Positions 17,012 to 25,620 of a DNA stretch of 64,000 nt are shown piece by piece. Location of the stretch: positions 1-64,000 of the forward strand of contig JANYEQ010000003.1 in NCBI GenBank assembly GCA_025363015.1, written 5' to 3'. Every line of letters starts with the position of its first letter. Position 1 is the first letter of the stretch. Origin of the DNA: Bacteroidota bacterium. Its GTDB lineage: Bacteria; Bacteroidota; Bacteroidia; B-17B0; Aurantibacillaceae. Both the position numbers and the translations under genes were made by a program. The notes beneath the pieces are model-generated. The model had not been told where the DNA came from. It ran no database searches and saw only the letters and a program-made list of their open reading frames with translations.

Positions 17012-17923
17012 TTGTCAAACGCCTTAAAAGGACATATCGCTTTATTTGCTGCACAAATTGTGTATGCCTTAAATTATACTATTGCTAAAGGCTTAATGCC
17101 CCATTTTATTAGCCCTTTAGCCTTAGTTTTTTTACGTATTGTAGGGGCATGCATTTTATTTTGGGTATTGAGTTTATTTGTAAAAACACAAAAAGTAAAA
17201 CCCGCCGATTTAAAAAAAATGATGTGGTTAACTGTATTTGGTGTAATAATTAACCAAGTATTTTTTATTTATGGCTTAAGCCTTACCGAGCCTATAAACA
17301 GTGCCATTATTATGATTAGCAACCCAATTATTGTATTTATTTTTACCTTAATTGTTTTAAAAGAACGCATTACCTTTTTAAAAGTAAGCGGCTTAACACT
17401 GGCTATTTGTGGTGCACTAACCCTAATACTATTTAAAGGTAATTTTGAGTTGGGCAGCAAAACCATTAAAGGCGATTTAATGACTCTTATAAACGCTACC
17501 TCGTGGGCAATTTTTGTAGTAATGGTAAAACCCGTTATGCAAACCTATAATACTGTAACCGTTATGCGATGGATGTTTTTATTTGGCACTATTTATATTA
17601 TGCCTATTGGCTTATACGACACCTTACACACCAATTGGCATGCTTTTACAGGGCATGCCGTATTTGCTACTTGCTTTGTAATAGTAGCTACTACTTTTTT
17701 TGCGTATCTTTTAAATATATACGGTTTACAATCGTTAAGCCCAAATGTGGTAAGTATGTATATTTATTTACAACCTTTTTTAGCCTCATTTTTTGCTATT
17801 TTAATGGGAGAAGATAAATTAACACCCACAAAATTATTTTCGGGTGCACTCATAATTTGTGGCTTATATTTGGTAAATTATAAAAGCAACTCTACAACTA
17901 AAAAAATTGTAACACATGATTAA
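17012..17923 (+). CDS. EamA-family (drug/metabolite) transporter
   Basis: 303 residues, ten predicted membrane helices in two EamA repeats (about 5-140 and 150-295). TTG start; no ATG lies before the first helix, which carries the conserved AQIVYALNYTIAK segment. Inner-membrane exporter or exchanger of small metabolites, substrate unknown. A near-match to the -7 box (CATCTTTG, 16997-17004) lies immediately upstream. The stop overlaps the yicC start by 8 bases. Confidence 0.85.
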   Translation: MSNALKGHIALFAAQIVYALNYTIAKGLMPHFISPLALVFLRIVGACILFWVLSLFVKTQKVKPADLKKMMWLTVFGVIINQVFFIYGLSLTEPINSAIIMISNPIIVFIFTLIVLKERITFLKVSGLTLAICGALTLILFKGNFELGSKTIKGDLMTLINATSWAIFVVMVKPVMQTYNTVTVMRWMFLFGTIYIMPIGLYDTLHTNWHAFTGHAVFATCFVIVATTFFAYLLNIYGLQSLSPNVVSMYIYLQPFLASFFAILMGEDKLTPTKLFSGALIICGLYLVNYKSNSTTKKIVTHD

Positions 17924-18785
17924 ATCAATGACAGGCTTTGGAAAAGCCACTTTAGAATTAGAAAATAAAACTATAAATATTGAAATACGCTCTCTTAACA
18001 GCAAAGGCGCTGATGTTAGCATACGCTTATCATCTGTTTACCGTAATTACGAATTAGAATTACGTAACGATATTGCTAAACAATTAGAGCGTGGTAAAAT
18101 AGATGTAAGCGTTTATATAGAAAACAAACAAGAAGAAACGCCAATAGAAATAAATATAGCCTTAGCAAAAGCCTACAAACAAAAACTACAAACCTTAGCA
18201 ACCGAATTAAACGAGCCTTTAAACGATGTTATTTATCAGGTTTTAAAATTACCAGATGTATTAAAGGGCGAACGCAAAGAGGCAGATGAAAACGAATGGA
18301 AAAACATAAAAGCAGGCATTAGCCAAGCTATTTTACAACTAAATAATTTTAGAGATATGGAAGGCCAATCTTTAAATAAAGATTTTGTAGAACGCTTAAC
18401 TAAAATTAAAAATTGCTTAGATGAAGTAAAAACATTAGATGAAAAGCGTATTAATATTATAAAATCTCGAATTAGAACCAACTTATACGATGTAGTAGCA
18501 AAAGATAAAATAGACGAAAATCGTTTTGAACAAGAACTTATTTATTACATTGAAAAATTAGATATTAATGAAGAAAAAGTGCGCTTACAAACACACTTAG
18601 ATTATTTTTTAAGTACAATGATAGAGCCAAGTGCTGGTCGTAAATTAAATTTTATAGCGCAAGAAATTGGAAGAGAAATTAATACCATAGGCAGTAAAGC
18701 CAATGATGCTCAAATACAAAAAATTGTGGTGTTAATGAAAGACGAATTAGAAAAAATTAAAGAACAATGCAATAATGTATTGTAA
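17916..18785 (+). CDS. YicC/YloC family endoribonuclease-like protein
   Basis: 289 residues. The diagnostic N-terminus MIKSMTGFGKA and the C-terminal DUF1732 part (GRKLNFIAQEIGREINTIGS) are intact and the length is that of the family. E. coli YicC is an RNA-decay factor. In many bacteria, including Bacteroidota, yicC precedes guanylate kinase; here gmk is absent and a lipoprotein gene follows 29 bp later. Overlaps the upstream transporter by 8 bases. Confidence 0.9.
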   Translation: MIKSMTGFGKATLELENKTINIEIRSLNSKGADVSIRLSSVYRNYELELRNDIAKQLERGKIDVSVYIENKQEETPIEINIALAKAYKQKLQTLATELNEPLNDVIYQVLKLPDVLKGERKEADENEWKNIKAGISQAILQLNNFRDMEGQSLNKDFVERLTKIKNCLDEVKTLDEKRINIIKSRIRTNLYDVVAKDKIDENRFEQELIYYIEKLDINEEKVRLQTHLDYFLSTMIEPSAGRKLNFIAQEIGREINTIGSKANDAQIQKIVVLMKDELEKIKEQCNNVL

Positions 18786-18814
18786 AAATTAATAATTAAT
18801 TAATAAAAAAGTAA

Positions 18815-19333
18815 ATGCTCATAAAAAATTATATTACCATTAGTTTAGTTGCTTGTTTGTTATTTAACTGCGATTCTAAACTAAATCCAGAAGATAATAT
18901 TCCCACTAGTAAAACCGAATTAATTACTACTTTAGATGAAGTAGATGATACTACAAAAGTAATTAACCAAACAGAAATTAAAACAGAAACGGTTGTTACA
19001 ACCGAAAAAGAAAACGTACCAACAGCAAAGCCATTGTTAATTGCTCGTGGTAGTGAGCCAGGTTGGTATGCTGAGTTTTTTAAAAACAAATTACGTTTGC
19101 TATTAAATTATGGTAAGGATAGTGTAAATATTGAAAATAATTTTTTAGATATTACAGCTAATAAAAACTATAAGTGTACCATTAATCAAACAAATAAAAA
19201 CACAAAAATTAATTTAGCTATAAGTATTGATTTAAAAAACTGTACCGAGGAAGCGAGCGGCGAAACGCGCGAACGGACAATTTTAATAATTTATAATTCT
19301 AAAACCTACAAAGGCTGTGCCACAATAAAATAA
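18815..19333 (+). CDS. Lipoprotein with COG3650/HslJ-like domain
   Basis: 172 residues. Lipobox LLFNC (Cys19), then an acidic Thr-rich linker (about 20-75), then a small beta domain with the ARGSEPGWYAEF motif (about 78-89) and C-terminal ...YKGCATIK, as in COG3650 lipoproteins whose two Cys form a disulfide. Anchored in the envelope; function unknown. The stretch coding for EEASGETRER (near 19246-19275) is unusually GC-rich for this genome. Confidence 0.72.
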   Translation: MLIKNYITISLVACLLFNCDSKLNPEDNIPTSKTELITTLDEVDDTTKVINQTEIKTETVVTTEKENVPTAKPLLIARGSEPGWYAEFFKNKLRLLLNYGKDSVNIENNFLDITANKNYKCTINQTNKNTKINLAISIDLKNCTEEASGETRERTILIIYNSKTYKGCATIK

Positions 19334-19343
19334 AAAAGGTACT

Positions 19344-19365
19344 AAAAACATAGTGTTATGTTTTT
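19344..19365. terminator. Convergent terminator-like hairpin
   Basis: AAAAACAT (19344-19351) and ATGTTTTT (19358-19365) form an 8-bp stem with a 6-base loop between two convergent genes, with A- and T-runs at the base. It overlaps the stop codon of the DUF1003 gene. Confidence 0.55.
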
Positions 19366-19904
19366 AATTTTTCTGAAATTTTAGTTTCTATTGATTTTAA
19401 TATTTCTAATTGTTTAGCTTGGCTTTCAAACAATACTTTAATTTGTTCTTCCAGTAATAAGTCTATTTTTTTGTGTAAACCTCTAATTTCTAATTCTGCT
19501 TTCATATTAATTAAATAATCATTCTCGCTGCGCTTTCTATCTTTTTCTTCTTGCCTATTTTGGCTCATCATAATTATTGGGGCTTGTAGTGCCGCAATAC
19601 AAGATAGAATAAGGTTCATTAAAATAAATGGGTAAGGATCAAAGTCTGCTGCCTTTGGTGCAAGTGTGTTAAATAAAATCCAAAAAAATAGTATAATAAA
19701 AAATGTGATTATAAAGGCCCAACTGCCGCCAAACCTTGCAACCTTATCCGAAATCTGTTGTCCTTTAGTAAGAATTTCTTTTGGTGGATTTAATAAATTT
19801 TCAATTATTAAATTTTCGTCATCAATAGATTTTTTAACAATATCTTGCAACTTTTTAAGCTGTTCGTTTTCAGAATGCAATAGCTTACTTATATCTTTAT
19901 CCAT
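19356..19904 (-). CDS. DUF1003 domain membrane protein
   Basis: 182 residues. An N-terminal helical region, then two membrane helices (about 70-92 and 96-118: FIITFFIILFFWILFNTL and FILMNLILSCIAALQAPII), then a charged coiled coil (about 120-180). The FGGSWAFI and APIIMMSQNRQ motifs are those of the DUF1003/COG4420 family. Function unknown. It follows the paa genes and a 35-aa membrane peptide on the same strand. Confidence 0.85.
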   Translation of the reverse strand: MDKDISKLLHSENEQLKKLQDIVKKSIDDENLIIENLLNPPKEILTKGQQISDKVARFGGSWAFIITFFIILFFWILFNTLAPKAADFDPYPFILMNLILSCIAALQAPIIMMSQNRQEEKDRKRSENDYLINMKAELEIRGLHKKIDLLLEEQIKVLFESQAKQLEILKSIETKISEKLKT

Positions 19905-19927
19905 TATATTTTTTCATAAATTAATAA

Positions 19928-20035
19928 TTATAAAACAAAAATTGCTGCTATTATCATTATTACAATAATAACTAAATACTGCCATACATCAACAAAATAA
20001 GGCGATAGCTTTCTCCAGCTTTCTTTAAAACTCAT
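19928..20035 (-). CDS. Small single-pass membrane protein (35 aa)
   Basis: MSFKESWRKLSPYFVDVWQY, then a 15-residue hydrophobic helix rich in Ile/Val ending at the stop. The layout (charged/aromatic head, one C-terminal membrane helix) is that of a genuine small membrane protein. It fills the gap between paaC (28 bp) and the DUF1003 gene (23 bp) on the same strand. No family known to me; could be spurious. Confidence 0.45.
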   Translation of the reverse strand: MSFKESWRKLSPYFVDVWQYLVIIVIMIIAAIFVL

Positions 20036-20063
20036 ATATAAAGTTGGTAGCCAAAAAATAATT

Positions 20064-20810
20064 TTACCATTTTTGCATTGGAAAAGCACGCGCTAAACTT
20101 TGCATTTCGGCTAAAATATACCCTAAATGTTCGGTATGTAGGCCATTTTTACCGCCACTTTGCATAAAGGTATTTTCGGGTAATTTTAAATTAGCTTCGG
20201 CAAATAAACTGGTAATTGTTTTTGTCCATTTATCTTTAAATAAATTTACATTAACCGCTATACCTTGTTCAATAGCCCATTGTTCAGTCTCATCAGTATA
20301 AAATAATTCACCACTAAAACGCCAAAGTTCGTCTAGGGCTGTTTGTGCACGTTGGTTGCTTTCTTCGGTTCCTAAACCAAAACGCAATACCCAGTTGCTT
20401 GTATGGCGGTAATGATACGTAATTTCTTTTACAGATTTGGCAGCTATTCCGGCAAGTGTTTCATCTTTACTTTTTTGCAATTCGGTATAATGTAATAAAT
20501 CAAAATAATCTACCATTACTTGTTTAATAATTGTTTGCGCATAATCGCCATTGGGTTGTTCTACCAACTTGGTATTAAAAAAGTCGCGTTCGCCACGATG
20601 GTAAGCCAAGGTATCTTCGGTTTTACCTGTATTATCAATTTTTGCAGCGTATTCTAGTAATAATTTACTACGCCCTAAAATATCTAAAGCAATATTTGTG
20701 AGGGCTAAATCTTCTTCTAAAAATGGGCCATGCCCTGTCCATTCCGTTAACCGTTGTGAATTAATTAATCCGTTATCGGCAAGGCGTAAAATATATTTGT
20801 AGTGATTCAT
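20064..20810 (-). CDS. paaC: 1,2-phenylacetyl-CoA epoxidase subunit PaaC
   Basis: 248 residues. Structural partner of PaaA in the multicomponent monooxygenase that epoxidises phenylacetyl-CoA. Signatures: LADNGLINSQRLTEWTGHGP near the N-terminus, EEDLALTNIALDILGRS, YHYRHTSNWVLRFGLGTEES and the C-terminal HTEHLGYILAEMQSLAR. As expected of PaaC, it does not keep a full diiron site. On the minus strand after paaA and paaB, but separated from paaB by a disrupted four-helix-bundle gene. Confidence 0.92.
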   Translation of the reverse strand: MNHYKYILRLADNGLINSQRLTEWTGHGPFLEEDLALTNIALDILGRSKLLLEYAAKIDNTGKTEDTLAYHRGERDFFNTKLVEQPNGDYAQTIIKQVMVDYFDLLHYTELQKSKDETLAGIAAKSVKEITYHYRHTSNWVLRFGLGTEESNQRAQTALDELWRFSGELFYTDETEQWAIEQGIAVNVNLFKDKWTKTITSLFAEANLKLPENTFMQSGGKNGLHTEHLGYILAEMQSLARAFPMQKW

Positions 20811-20865
20811 TATTTAATTTGGAAATATTATGTATGATTGTAAAAAATTATATGTTATTATAAAA

Positions 20866-21291
20866 AAAGATTGTGAAATGTTTAGTGTTATTTTGCGTAT
20901 ATATTATTTACTTTTTTGTTTTGTGTAGTTTTAAATATTTTATAAAATTACTTAATTGTTTACTTAACTCTAAGCAATCATTTTTTAAGAAAATAAGTAA
21001 CTCATCTTTTATATACCCTATCAGTAATTGTAATTTGGGTTCTTAACTCGCCACAATATGCTTTTAAAATTATTAAAAAATTTATAAGTGGATTGTTACT
21101 TTCTCTTTCTAAACCTTTAGTAATATTTGAAGCAACTGACACAACTGTTTTTCTTAATTGATCTTTTAGTGGGAAATCCATTTTCGATTCATCAACACAT
21201 TTATATGTTTTTTCGAATAAATCCATTGCCTTCTGCCAAACTCCCAACTCTTCAAATGTGTTAATTTTTGCCATCGAGTTTTACAATCTTT
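20866..21291. repeat. Imperfect inverted repeat bounding the four-helix-bundle cassette in the paa operon
   Basis: AAAGATTGTGAAA (20866-20878) and TTTTACAATCTTT (21279-21291) are inverted copies with 12 of 13 matches, lying on either side of the disrupted gene at 20908-21274. The region is AT-rich, so chance is possible, but the second cassette at 31707-32112 has the same arrangement. Confidence 0.4.
20908..21274 (-). pseudogene. Four-helix-bundle protein (23S rRNA IVS / S23 family), frameshifted
   Basis: The open frame from ATG 21274 gives the family N-terminus and centre (MAKINTFEELGVWQKAMDLF, then VVSVASNITKGLERES and LKAYCGELRTQ) but breaks at a CCCAAA run (plus strand 21034-21039) and stops after 90 residues at 21002. 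Removing one A restores LQLLIGYIKDELLIF... down to a stop at 20908, giving 121 residues, the normal family length, ending FIKYLKLHKTKK. So this is a recent single-base frameshift, a sequencing error, or slippage. Family members are encoded in 23S rRNA intervening sequences and elsewhere; function unclear. It separates paaB from paaC. Confidence 0.8.
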
Positions 21292-21330
21292 CTAATCATT
21301 CAAAATATTTTAATCTTTACAAATTAAAAG

Positions 21331-21618
21331 CTACATGTGTTTAATAATATCGGGCACTTGATAAAATGTGGGGTGACGAAATATTTTATCGTTAGCGGGC
21401 TCAAAAAACGAACCTTGGTCTTCGGGGCTACTGGCCACAATATGCTCAGATAATACTACCCATAAAGCCATTCCTTCCATGCGGCGTGTATATAAATCGC
21501 GGGCATTTTGTAATGCCATTTCTTTATCAAAGGCATGTAAATTACCACAATGTACAAAAGGCTGACCTGATTTTTTTTGCACAAATACTTCCCACAAAGG
21601 GCCTTGAGAATCTGACAT
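21331..21618 (-). CDS. paaB: 1,2-phenylacetyl-CoA epoxidase subunit PaaB
   Basis: 95 residues, the normal length. Small subunit that bridges PaaA-PaaC heterodimers. Signature: LWEVFVQKKSGQPFVHCGNL, then HAFDKEMALQNARDLYTRRMEG and ALWVVLSEHIVAS. 73 bp downstream of paaA on the same strand. Confidence 0.92.
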   Translation of the reverse strand: MSDSQGPLWEVFVQKKSGQPFVHCGNLHAFDKEMALQNARDLYTRRMEGMALWVVLSEHIVASSPEDQGSFFEPANDKIFRHPTFYQVPDIIKHM

Positions 21619-21691
21619 AATATATTAGTTATTAGTGCTTAATGGCTAGTTTTTTAATATTAAAAACTAATCACTAAAAATTAATTATTTT

Positions 21692-22636
21692 TTAAGCTGC
21701 TATATTTTTTTCGTTTTGATGTTTTGCATAGGCTGTTGCTGCTTCACGAACCCACTCACCATTTTTATGCGCTTCGTTACGGGCTTTTAAACGCTCTTTA
21801 TTACAAGGGCCATTGCCATGTATTACGTTTTTAAACTCTGCCCAATTTGGCTCACTAAAATCGTATTGCTGCCTCTCTTCATTCCATTTAATATTAGAAT
21901 TTGTAGGGATTTGTAACCCTAAGTATTCAATTTGAGGCATTGTTTGGTTAACAAAACGCTGGCGAAGTTCATCATTTGTTTCACGTTTAATTTTCCATTT
22001 TACAGCATTATCACTATTTGGACTTTCGCTATCGGGTGGGCCAAACATCATTAGTGTTGGAAACCAAAAACGGTTTAAAGCATCTTGCGCCATCTGTTTT
22101 TGTTCAGCACTTCCAAAAGCCATCGTTGTCATAGCTTCATAACCTTGGCGTTGATGAAAACTTTCTTCTTTACAAATACGTATCATGGCACGGCTATAAG
22201 GTCCGTATGATGAACGTTGCAGCATTACTTGATTCATAATAGCAGCACCATCAACCAACCAGCCAATAGCGGCCACATCGGCCCATGTTAAGGTTGGGTA
22301 ATTAAAAATAGAAGAATATTTTGCTTTGCCAGTGTGTAAGGCATCTAACATCTCATCACGACTTGTACCAAGGCTTTCGGCAGCAGTATATAAGTATAAA
22401 CCATGTCCCCCTTCATCTTGTACCTTTGCTAATAATACAATTTTACTTCTTAAACTTGGGGCTCTTGTAATCCAATTTCCTTCGGGTAACATCCCCACAA
22501 TTTCGCTATGTGCGTGTTGCGATATTTGGCGGATTAGGTGCTTACGATAATTATCGGGCATCCAATCTTTTGGCTCAATCATTTCGTTTTTAGCTAACTT
22601 AGCCTCAAAAATGCTTTCTAAATTAATGGTTTCCAT
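21692..22636 (-). CDS. paaA: 1,2-phenylacetyl-CoA epoxidase catalytic subunit PaaA
   Basis: 314 residues. Diiron catalytic subunit; diiron and nearby residues are in [20 protein letters not shown] and [15 protein letters not shown], in ferritin-like helices. [11 protein letters not shown] and [15 protein letters not shown] are conserved family segments. It opens the aerobic ring-epoxidation route for phenylacetate. Only paaA, B and C are in this window; the reductase PaaE, PaaD and the downstream ring-cleavage genes are not. A -7 box (22656-22663, minus) lies 19 bp upstream. Confidence 0.93.
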   Translation of the reverse strand: METINLESIFEAKLAKNEMIEPKDWMPDNYRKHLIRQISQHAHSEIVGMLPEGNWITRAPSLRSKIVLLAKVQDEGGHGLYLYTAAESLGTSRDEMLDALHTGKAKYSSIFNYPTLTWADVAAIGWLVDGAAIMNQVMLQRSSYGPYSRAMIRICKEESFHQRQGYEAMTTMAFGSAEQKQMAQDALNRFWFPTLMMFGPPDSESPNSDNAVKWKIKRETNDELRQRFVNQTMPQIEYLGLQIPTNSNIKWNEERQQYDFSEPNWAEFKNVIHGNGPCNKERLKARNEAHKNGEWVREAATAYAKHQNEKNIAA

Positions 22637-22655
22637 AAAATAAATTTTGCTTATA

Positions 22656-22663
22656 CAAATATA
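22656..22663 (-). promoter_or_regulatory. -7 promoter box for paaABC
   Basis: CAAATATA on the plus strand reads TATATTTG on the minus strand, an exact TAnnTTTG match 19 bp before the paaA ATG. Confidence 0.6.
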
Positions 22664-22728
22664 CTCTTTATTGTTGTTTTTATTAATAAAACATTTATAA
22701 TTTTTTTAACTTATACCAATTAGTTTTT

Positions 22729-22736
22729 TACTTTTG
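22729..22736 (+). promoter_or_regulatory. -7 promoter box for gldD
   Basis: TACTTTTG, an exact TAnnTTTG match, ends 12 bp before the ATG at 22749. The 5' leader would be only a few bases. The box covers the in-frame TTG at 22734 and so argues against that codon as the start. Confidence 0.6.
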
Positions 22737-22748
22737 TTTGCACAAATT

Positions 22749-23348
22749 ATGGGCATTAAAATTTACATATTAATTATTATCTCTTTATTTTTTAGTGCTT
22801 GCGATACTGAAGACGAAATATATTCGCCAAAGCCACGAGGTTATTTTAGAATAGATTTTCCGGCAAAAAAATATAAATTATACGATAGTATTTGCCCTTA
22901 TACCTTTGAAATACCAGAATATACCAACATGGTAAACGATAAACACATGGGCGCTGAACCTTGTTGGCTAAATTTAGAGTTCCCTAAATTTAATGCTACT
23001 TTAAATTTAACCTATAAGGCGGTTAACAATAATATTCAAAGTTATTTACAAGATTCGCACGATTTTGCTAACCGCCATCAAGTAAAAGCTACTGGCTTAG
23101 ATGAAGTTGTAATTATTAAAGATAGCGCAAAAGTATATGGTTTATTGTTTAATATTGAAGGTAATACCGCCTCTGCCCTTCAATTTTATTTAACCGATAG
23201 CACACATCATTTTTTACGTGGCGCTTTGTACTTTAATTCTGTTCCAAATATCGATTCGCTGAGGATAGTGGTAGAATATATTAAGCAAGATGTGTTACAT
23301 TTAATTAATACCACTCATTGGAAAACACAAACACCAATAAAAAAATAA
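22749..23348 (+). CDS. gldD: Gliding-motility lipoprotein GldD
   Basis: 199 residues from the ATG at 22749; the frame is open to a TTG at 22734, but that codon is part of the promoter box. Lipobox FFSAC, then the characteristic PKPRGYFRIDFPAKKY and CPYTFEIPEY. GldD is a periplasm-facing lipoprotein required for gliding and T9SS function in flavobacteria. 11 bp upstream of an aspartate kinase gene; no other gld gene is near. Confidence 0.85.
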   Translation: MGIKIYILIIISLFFSACDTEDEIYSPKPRGYFRIDFPAKKYKLYDSICPYTFEIPEYTNMVNDKHMGAEPCWLNLEFPKFNATLNLTYKAVNNNIQSYLQDSHDFANRHQVKATGLDEVVIIKDSAKVYGLLFNIEGNTASALQFYLTDSTHHFLRGALYFNSVPNIDSLRIVVEYIKQDVLHLINTTHWKTQTPIKK

Positions 23349-23359
23349 TTTACTAAAAT

Positions 23360-24676
23360 ATGCTTACTGTATTAAAATTTGGAGGCACTAGTGTTGGCAG
23401 TCCACAACGTATAAAAGACCTTGTTATACTTACCGTAAATGCAACACCTAAAATTGTTGTATTAAGCGCCATGAGTGGCACTACAAATGCCTTGGTAGAA
23501 ATTAATAACGCCCTTTACAACAAAGATGTTAGTAAGGCTAATACATTAATTGATGCGCTAAAAAATAATTATAAAAACGTAGTAACTCAACTATTTACCA
23601 AACCACAAAGTATTGAAAAAGGCGAGAGTTTAATTACAAATCATTTTAATTATATTAAAGCGTTTACCTTAGATATGTTTACGGCTAACGAAGAAAAAGC
23701 CATTTTAGCACAGGGCGAATTACTTAGCACGGCCTTATTTCATTACTATTTAGAAGAAATTGGAGTGGCCTCTGTTTTATTACCTGCTCTTAATTTTATG
23801 CGAGTAGATGAAAATGATGAGCCCGATTTAAACTATATTGAAACAAATTGCATTGCTGAAATAAAAAAATACCCCAACCAAAATTTATTTATAACACAAG
23901 GGTACATTTGCCGAAATGCCTTTGGCGAAATAGATAATTTAAAACGTGGGGGGAGTGATTATACCGCATCGTTAATTGGTGCTGCTATTCGTAGCCCCGA
24001 AGTGCAAATATGGACAGACATTGATGGCATGCATAATAACGACCCTCGTATTGTACAAAACACAAAACCTATTGATGAATTAAGTTTTGACGAAGCGGCA
24101 GAGTTAGCTTATTTTGGTGCCAAAATTTTACATCCTACCTGTATTTTACCAGCTCAAAAACGTAACATACCGGTTCGATTAAAAAATACTATGCAACCAC
24201 ATGCCCTAGGCACATTAATTGCAAACCTTATTACCAGCGAAGGCATTAAAGCCGTTGCCGCAAAAGATGGAATTACTGCAATAAACATAAAAAGCGATAG
24301 AATGTTATTGGCACATGGTTTTTTACGCTCTGTATTTGAAATATTTGAACGTTATAAAACCCCAATTGATATGATTACTACCAGCGAAGTAGCCATATCG
24401 CTTACTATAGATAATAATACAAATTTACACGCTATTTTAAAAGAATTGAACGATATTGCCACTGTAGAAGTAGATGAAAACCAAACTATTATTTGCGTAG
24501 TTGGACAAATACCAAAAAATAAAGCGGGTTATGGCTTTAAAGTATTACAGGCTTTAAAAGATATTCCTTTACGAATGGTATCATACGGCGGCAGTGCTAA
24601 TAATGTTTCGGTGTTAATAAATGGCAGTTTAAAAAAAGAGGCTTTACAAGCCTTGCACACTAGTTTATTTAATTAA
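23360..24676 (+). CDS. lysC: Aspartate kinase (second copy, with ACT domains)
   Basis: 438 residues. Kinase signature KFGGTSVGS (6-14); NLKRGGSDYTASLIGAAI is the active-site loop; EAAELAYFGAKILHPTCI is typical of the catalytic C-end. Residues ~300-438 form two ACT-like modules (GITAINIKSDRM and IPLRMVSYGGSANNVSVLI), the usual site of Lys or Thr feedback. It follows gldD by 11 bp and is convergent with the epimerase gene, 2 bp apart. With the enzyme at 2115-3386 the organism has two aspartate kinases, possibly with different feedback. Confidence 0.9.
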   Translation: MLTVLKFGGTSVGSPQRIKDLVILTVNATPKIVVLSAMSGTTNALVEINNALYNKDVSKANTLIDALKNNYKNVVTQLFTKPQSIEKGESLITNHFNYIKAFTLDMFTANEEKAILAQGELLSTALFHYYLEEIGVASVLLPALNFMRVDENDEPDLNYIETNCIAEIKKYPNQNLFITQGYICRNAFGEIDNLKRGGSDYTASLIGAAIRSPEVQIWTDIDGMHNNDPRIVQNTKPIDELSFDEAAELAYFGAKILHPTCILPAQKRNIPVRLKNTMQPHALGTLIANLITSEGIKAVAAKDGITAINIKSDRMLLAHGFLRSVFEIFERYKTPIDMITTSEVAISLTIDNNTNLHAILKELNDIATVEVDENQTIICVVGQIPKNKAGYGFKVLQALKDIPLRMVSYGGSANNVSVLINGSLKKEALQALHTSLFN

Positions 24677-24678
24677 AC

Positions 24679-25086
24679 TTATTTAATTTTTTCTTGGCAC
24701 AATTCAACCAAAACACTATTTGTAAATTTTGGATGTAAAAAACAAATACGTTTATTATCGGCACCATCTTTAGGTTGTTGATGTATTAATTCAAAGCCTT
24801 CGTTTTTTAACCGTTGCATTTCGGCAACAATATCATCTACTTCAAAGGCAATGTGGTGAATACCTTCGCCTTTTTTTTCAATAAACTTGGCGATAGCACT
24901 ATTTTCGGTAGTAGCTTCTAACAACTCTATTTTAGTTTGCCCCACCATAAAAAACGATGTGCTAACACCTTCACTTTCTACAGCTTCTATTTTATAATTT
25001 TGTACCCCAAATAATTTTTCAAATAATTGATTGCTCTCGTTTATATTTTTTACAGCAATACCTATATGCTCAATTTTTTTTATCAT
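24679..25086 (-). CDS. mce: Methylmalonyl-CoA epimerase
   Basis: 135 residues from ATG 25086 (MIKKIEHIGIAVKN); an upstream extension to 25107 is unlikely. Vicinal-oxygen-chelate fold of two beta-alpha-beta3 modules. Metal ligands by family: His7 (EHIGIA), the His pair in GEGIHHIAFEVDDI and Glu in SVLVELCQ. Interconverts (R)- and (S)-methylmalonyl-CoA between propionyl-CoA carboxylase and mutase. Its start overlaps the end of the J-domain gene by 17 bases. Confidence 0.9.
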   Translation of the reverse strand: MIKKIEHIGIAVKNINESNQLFEKLFGVQNYKIEAVESEGVSTSFFMVGQTKIELLEATTENSAIAKFIEKKGEGIHHIAFEVDDIVAEMQRLKNEGFELIHQQPKDGADNKRICFLHPKFTNSVLVELCQEKIK

Positions 25087-25594
25087 AACCTGTTGTTTTA
25101 CTTGCACTATCGTTAACGGTACTTTTAATTTTGTTTACGTTTAATTGTTTTCTATCTGGCGTTGCCATTGTAACCAGTATTAAAAATAGTAATACGGCAA
25201 TGGGTGTAGCAAATAAAATATACTTATACTCATTATAATTAGTTTTTATCTGTTGCTCAACGTTTTGATGTTTATACTTTTTTGCATGTTTTTTTATATG
25301 TTCGTTATAATATTGCCTACGTTTTAATTCTTGTTCGCTAAAGGTATAGTTTTTAGCAGTTGGCTTTACTTCAGTAAAAGATTGATGTTGGTGATAAGTT
25401 AATTTATAATCGTAACTCGCTTTTAAATTAGGGTTAGAGAGAGCTTCGTAAGCTTTTAAAATTTTGGTAAATTGCTCTTTTCCGTCTGGATTTTTATCAG
25501 GATGATATAATTTAGCTAATTTACGAAAGGCAATTTTAATATCGCTAATGCTTGCTTGAGGTGTTAGCCCTAATATTTGATAGTAATTTTGCAA
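25070..25594 (-). CDS. DnaJ (J-domain) membrane protein
   Basis: 174 residues. J-domain at 1-65 with intact HPD (31-33), which stimulates DnaK ATPase. The middle (65-120) is Lys/His/Tyr-rich, one membrane helix follows (about 128-148) and a short polar tail. There is no Gly/Phe region and no zinc finger, so it is a type III J-protein, probably recruiting DnaK to the inner membrane. Overlaps mce by 17 bases. Confidence 0.85.
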   Translation of the reverse strand: MQNYYQILGLTPQASISDIKIAFRKLAKLYHPDKNPDGKEQFTKILKAYEALSNPNLKASYDYKLTYHQHQSFTEVKPTAKNYTFSEQELKRRQYYNEHIKKHAKKYKHQNVEQQIKTNYNEYKYILFATPIAVLLFLILVTMATPDRKQLNVNKIKSTVNDSASKTTGYDKKN

Positions 25595-25620
25595 TTTTAT
25601 AAAATTACAAAAAAAACAGT

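Noticed and set aside
19241-19279. GC-rich patch with TGTaCCG/CGGACA ends inside the lipoprotein gene, possibly another inserted palindrome
   Set aside because: The encoded residues align without a gap to the conserved C-terminal part of COG3650-type proteins (C...ASGE...YKGC), so there is no sign of an insertion; arms need a bulge.
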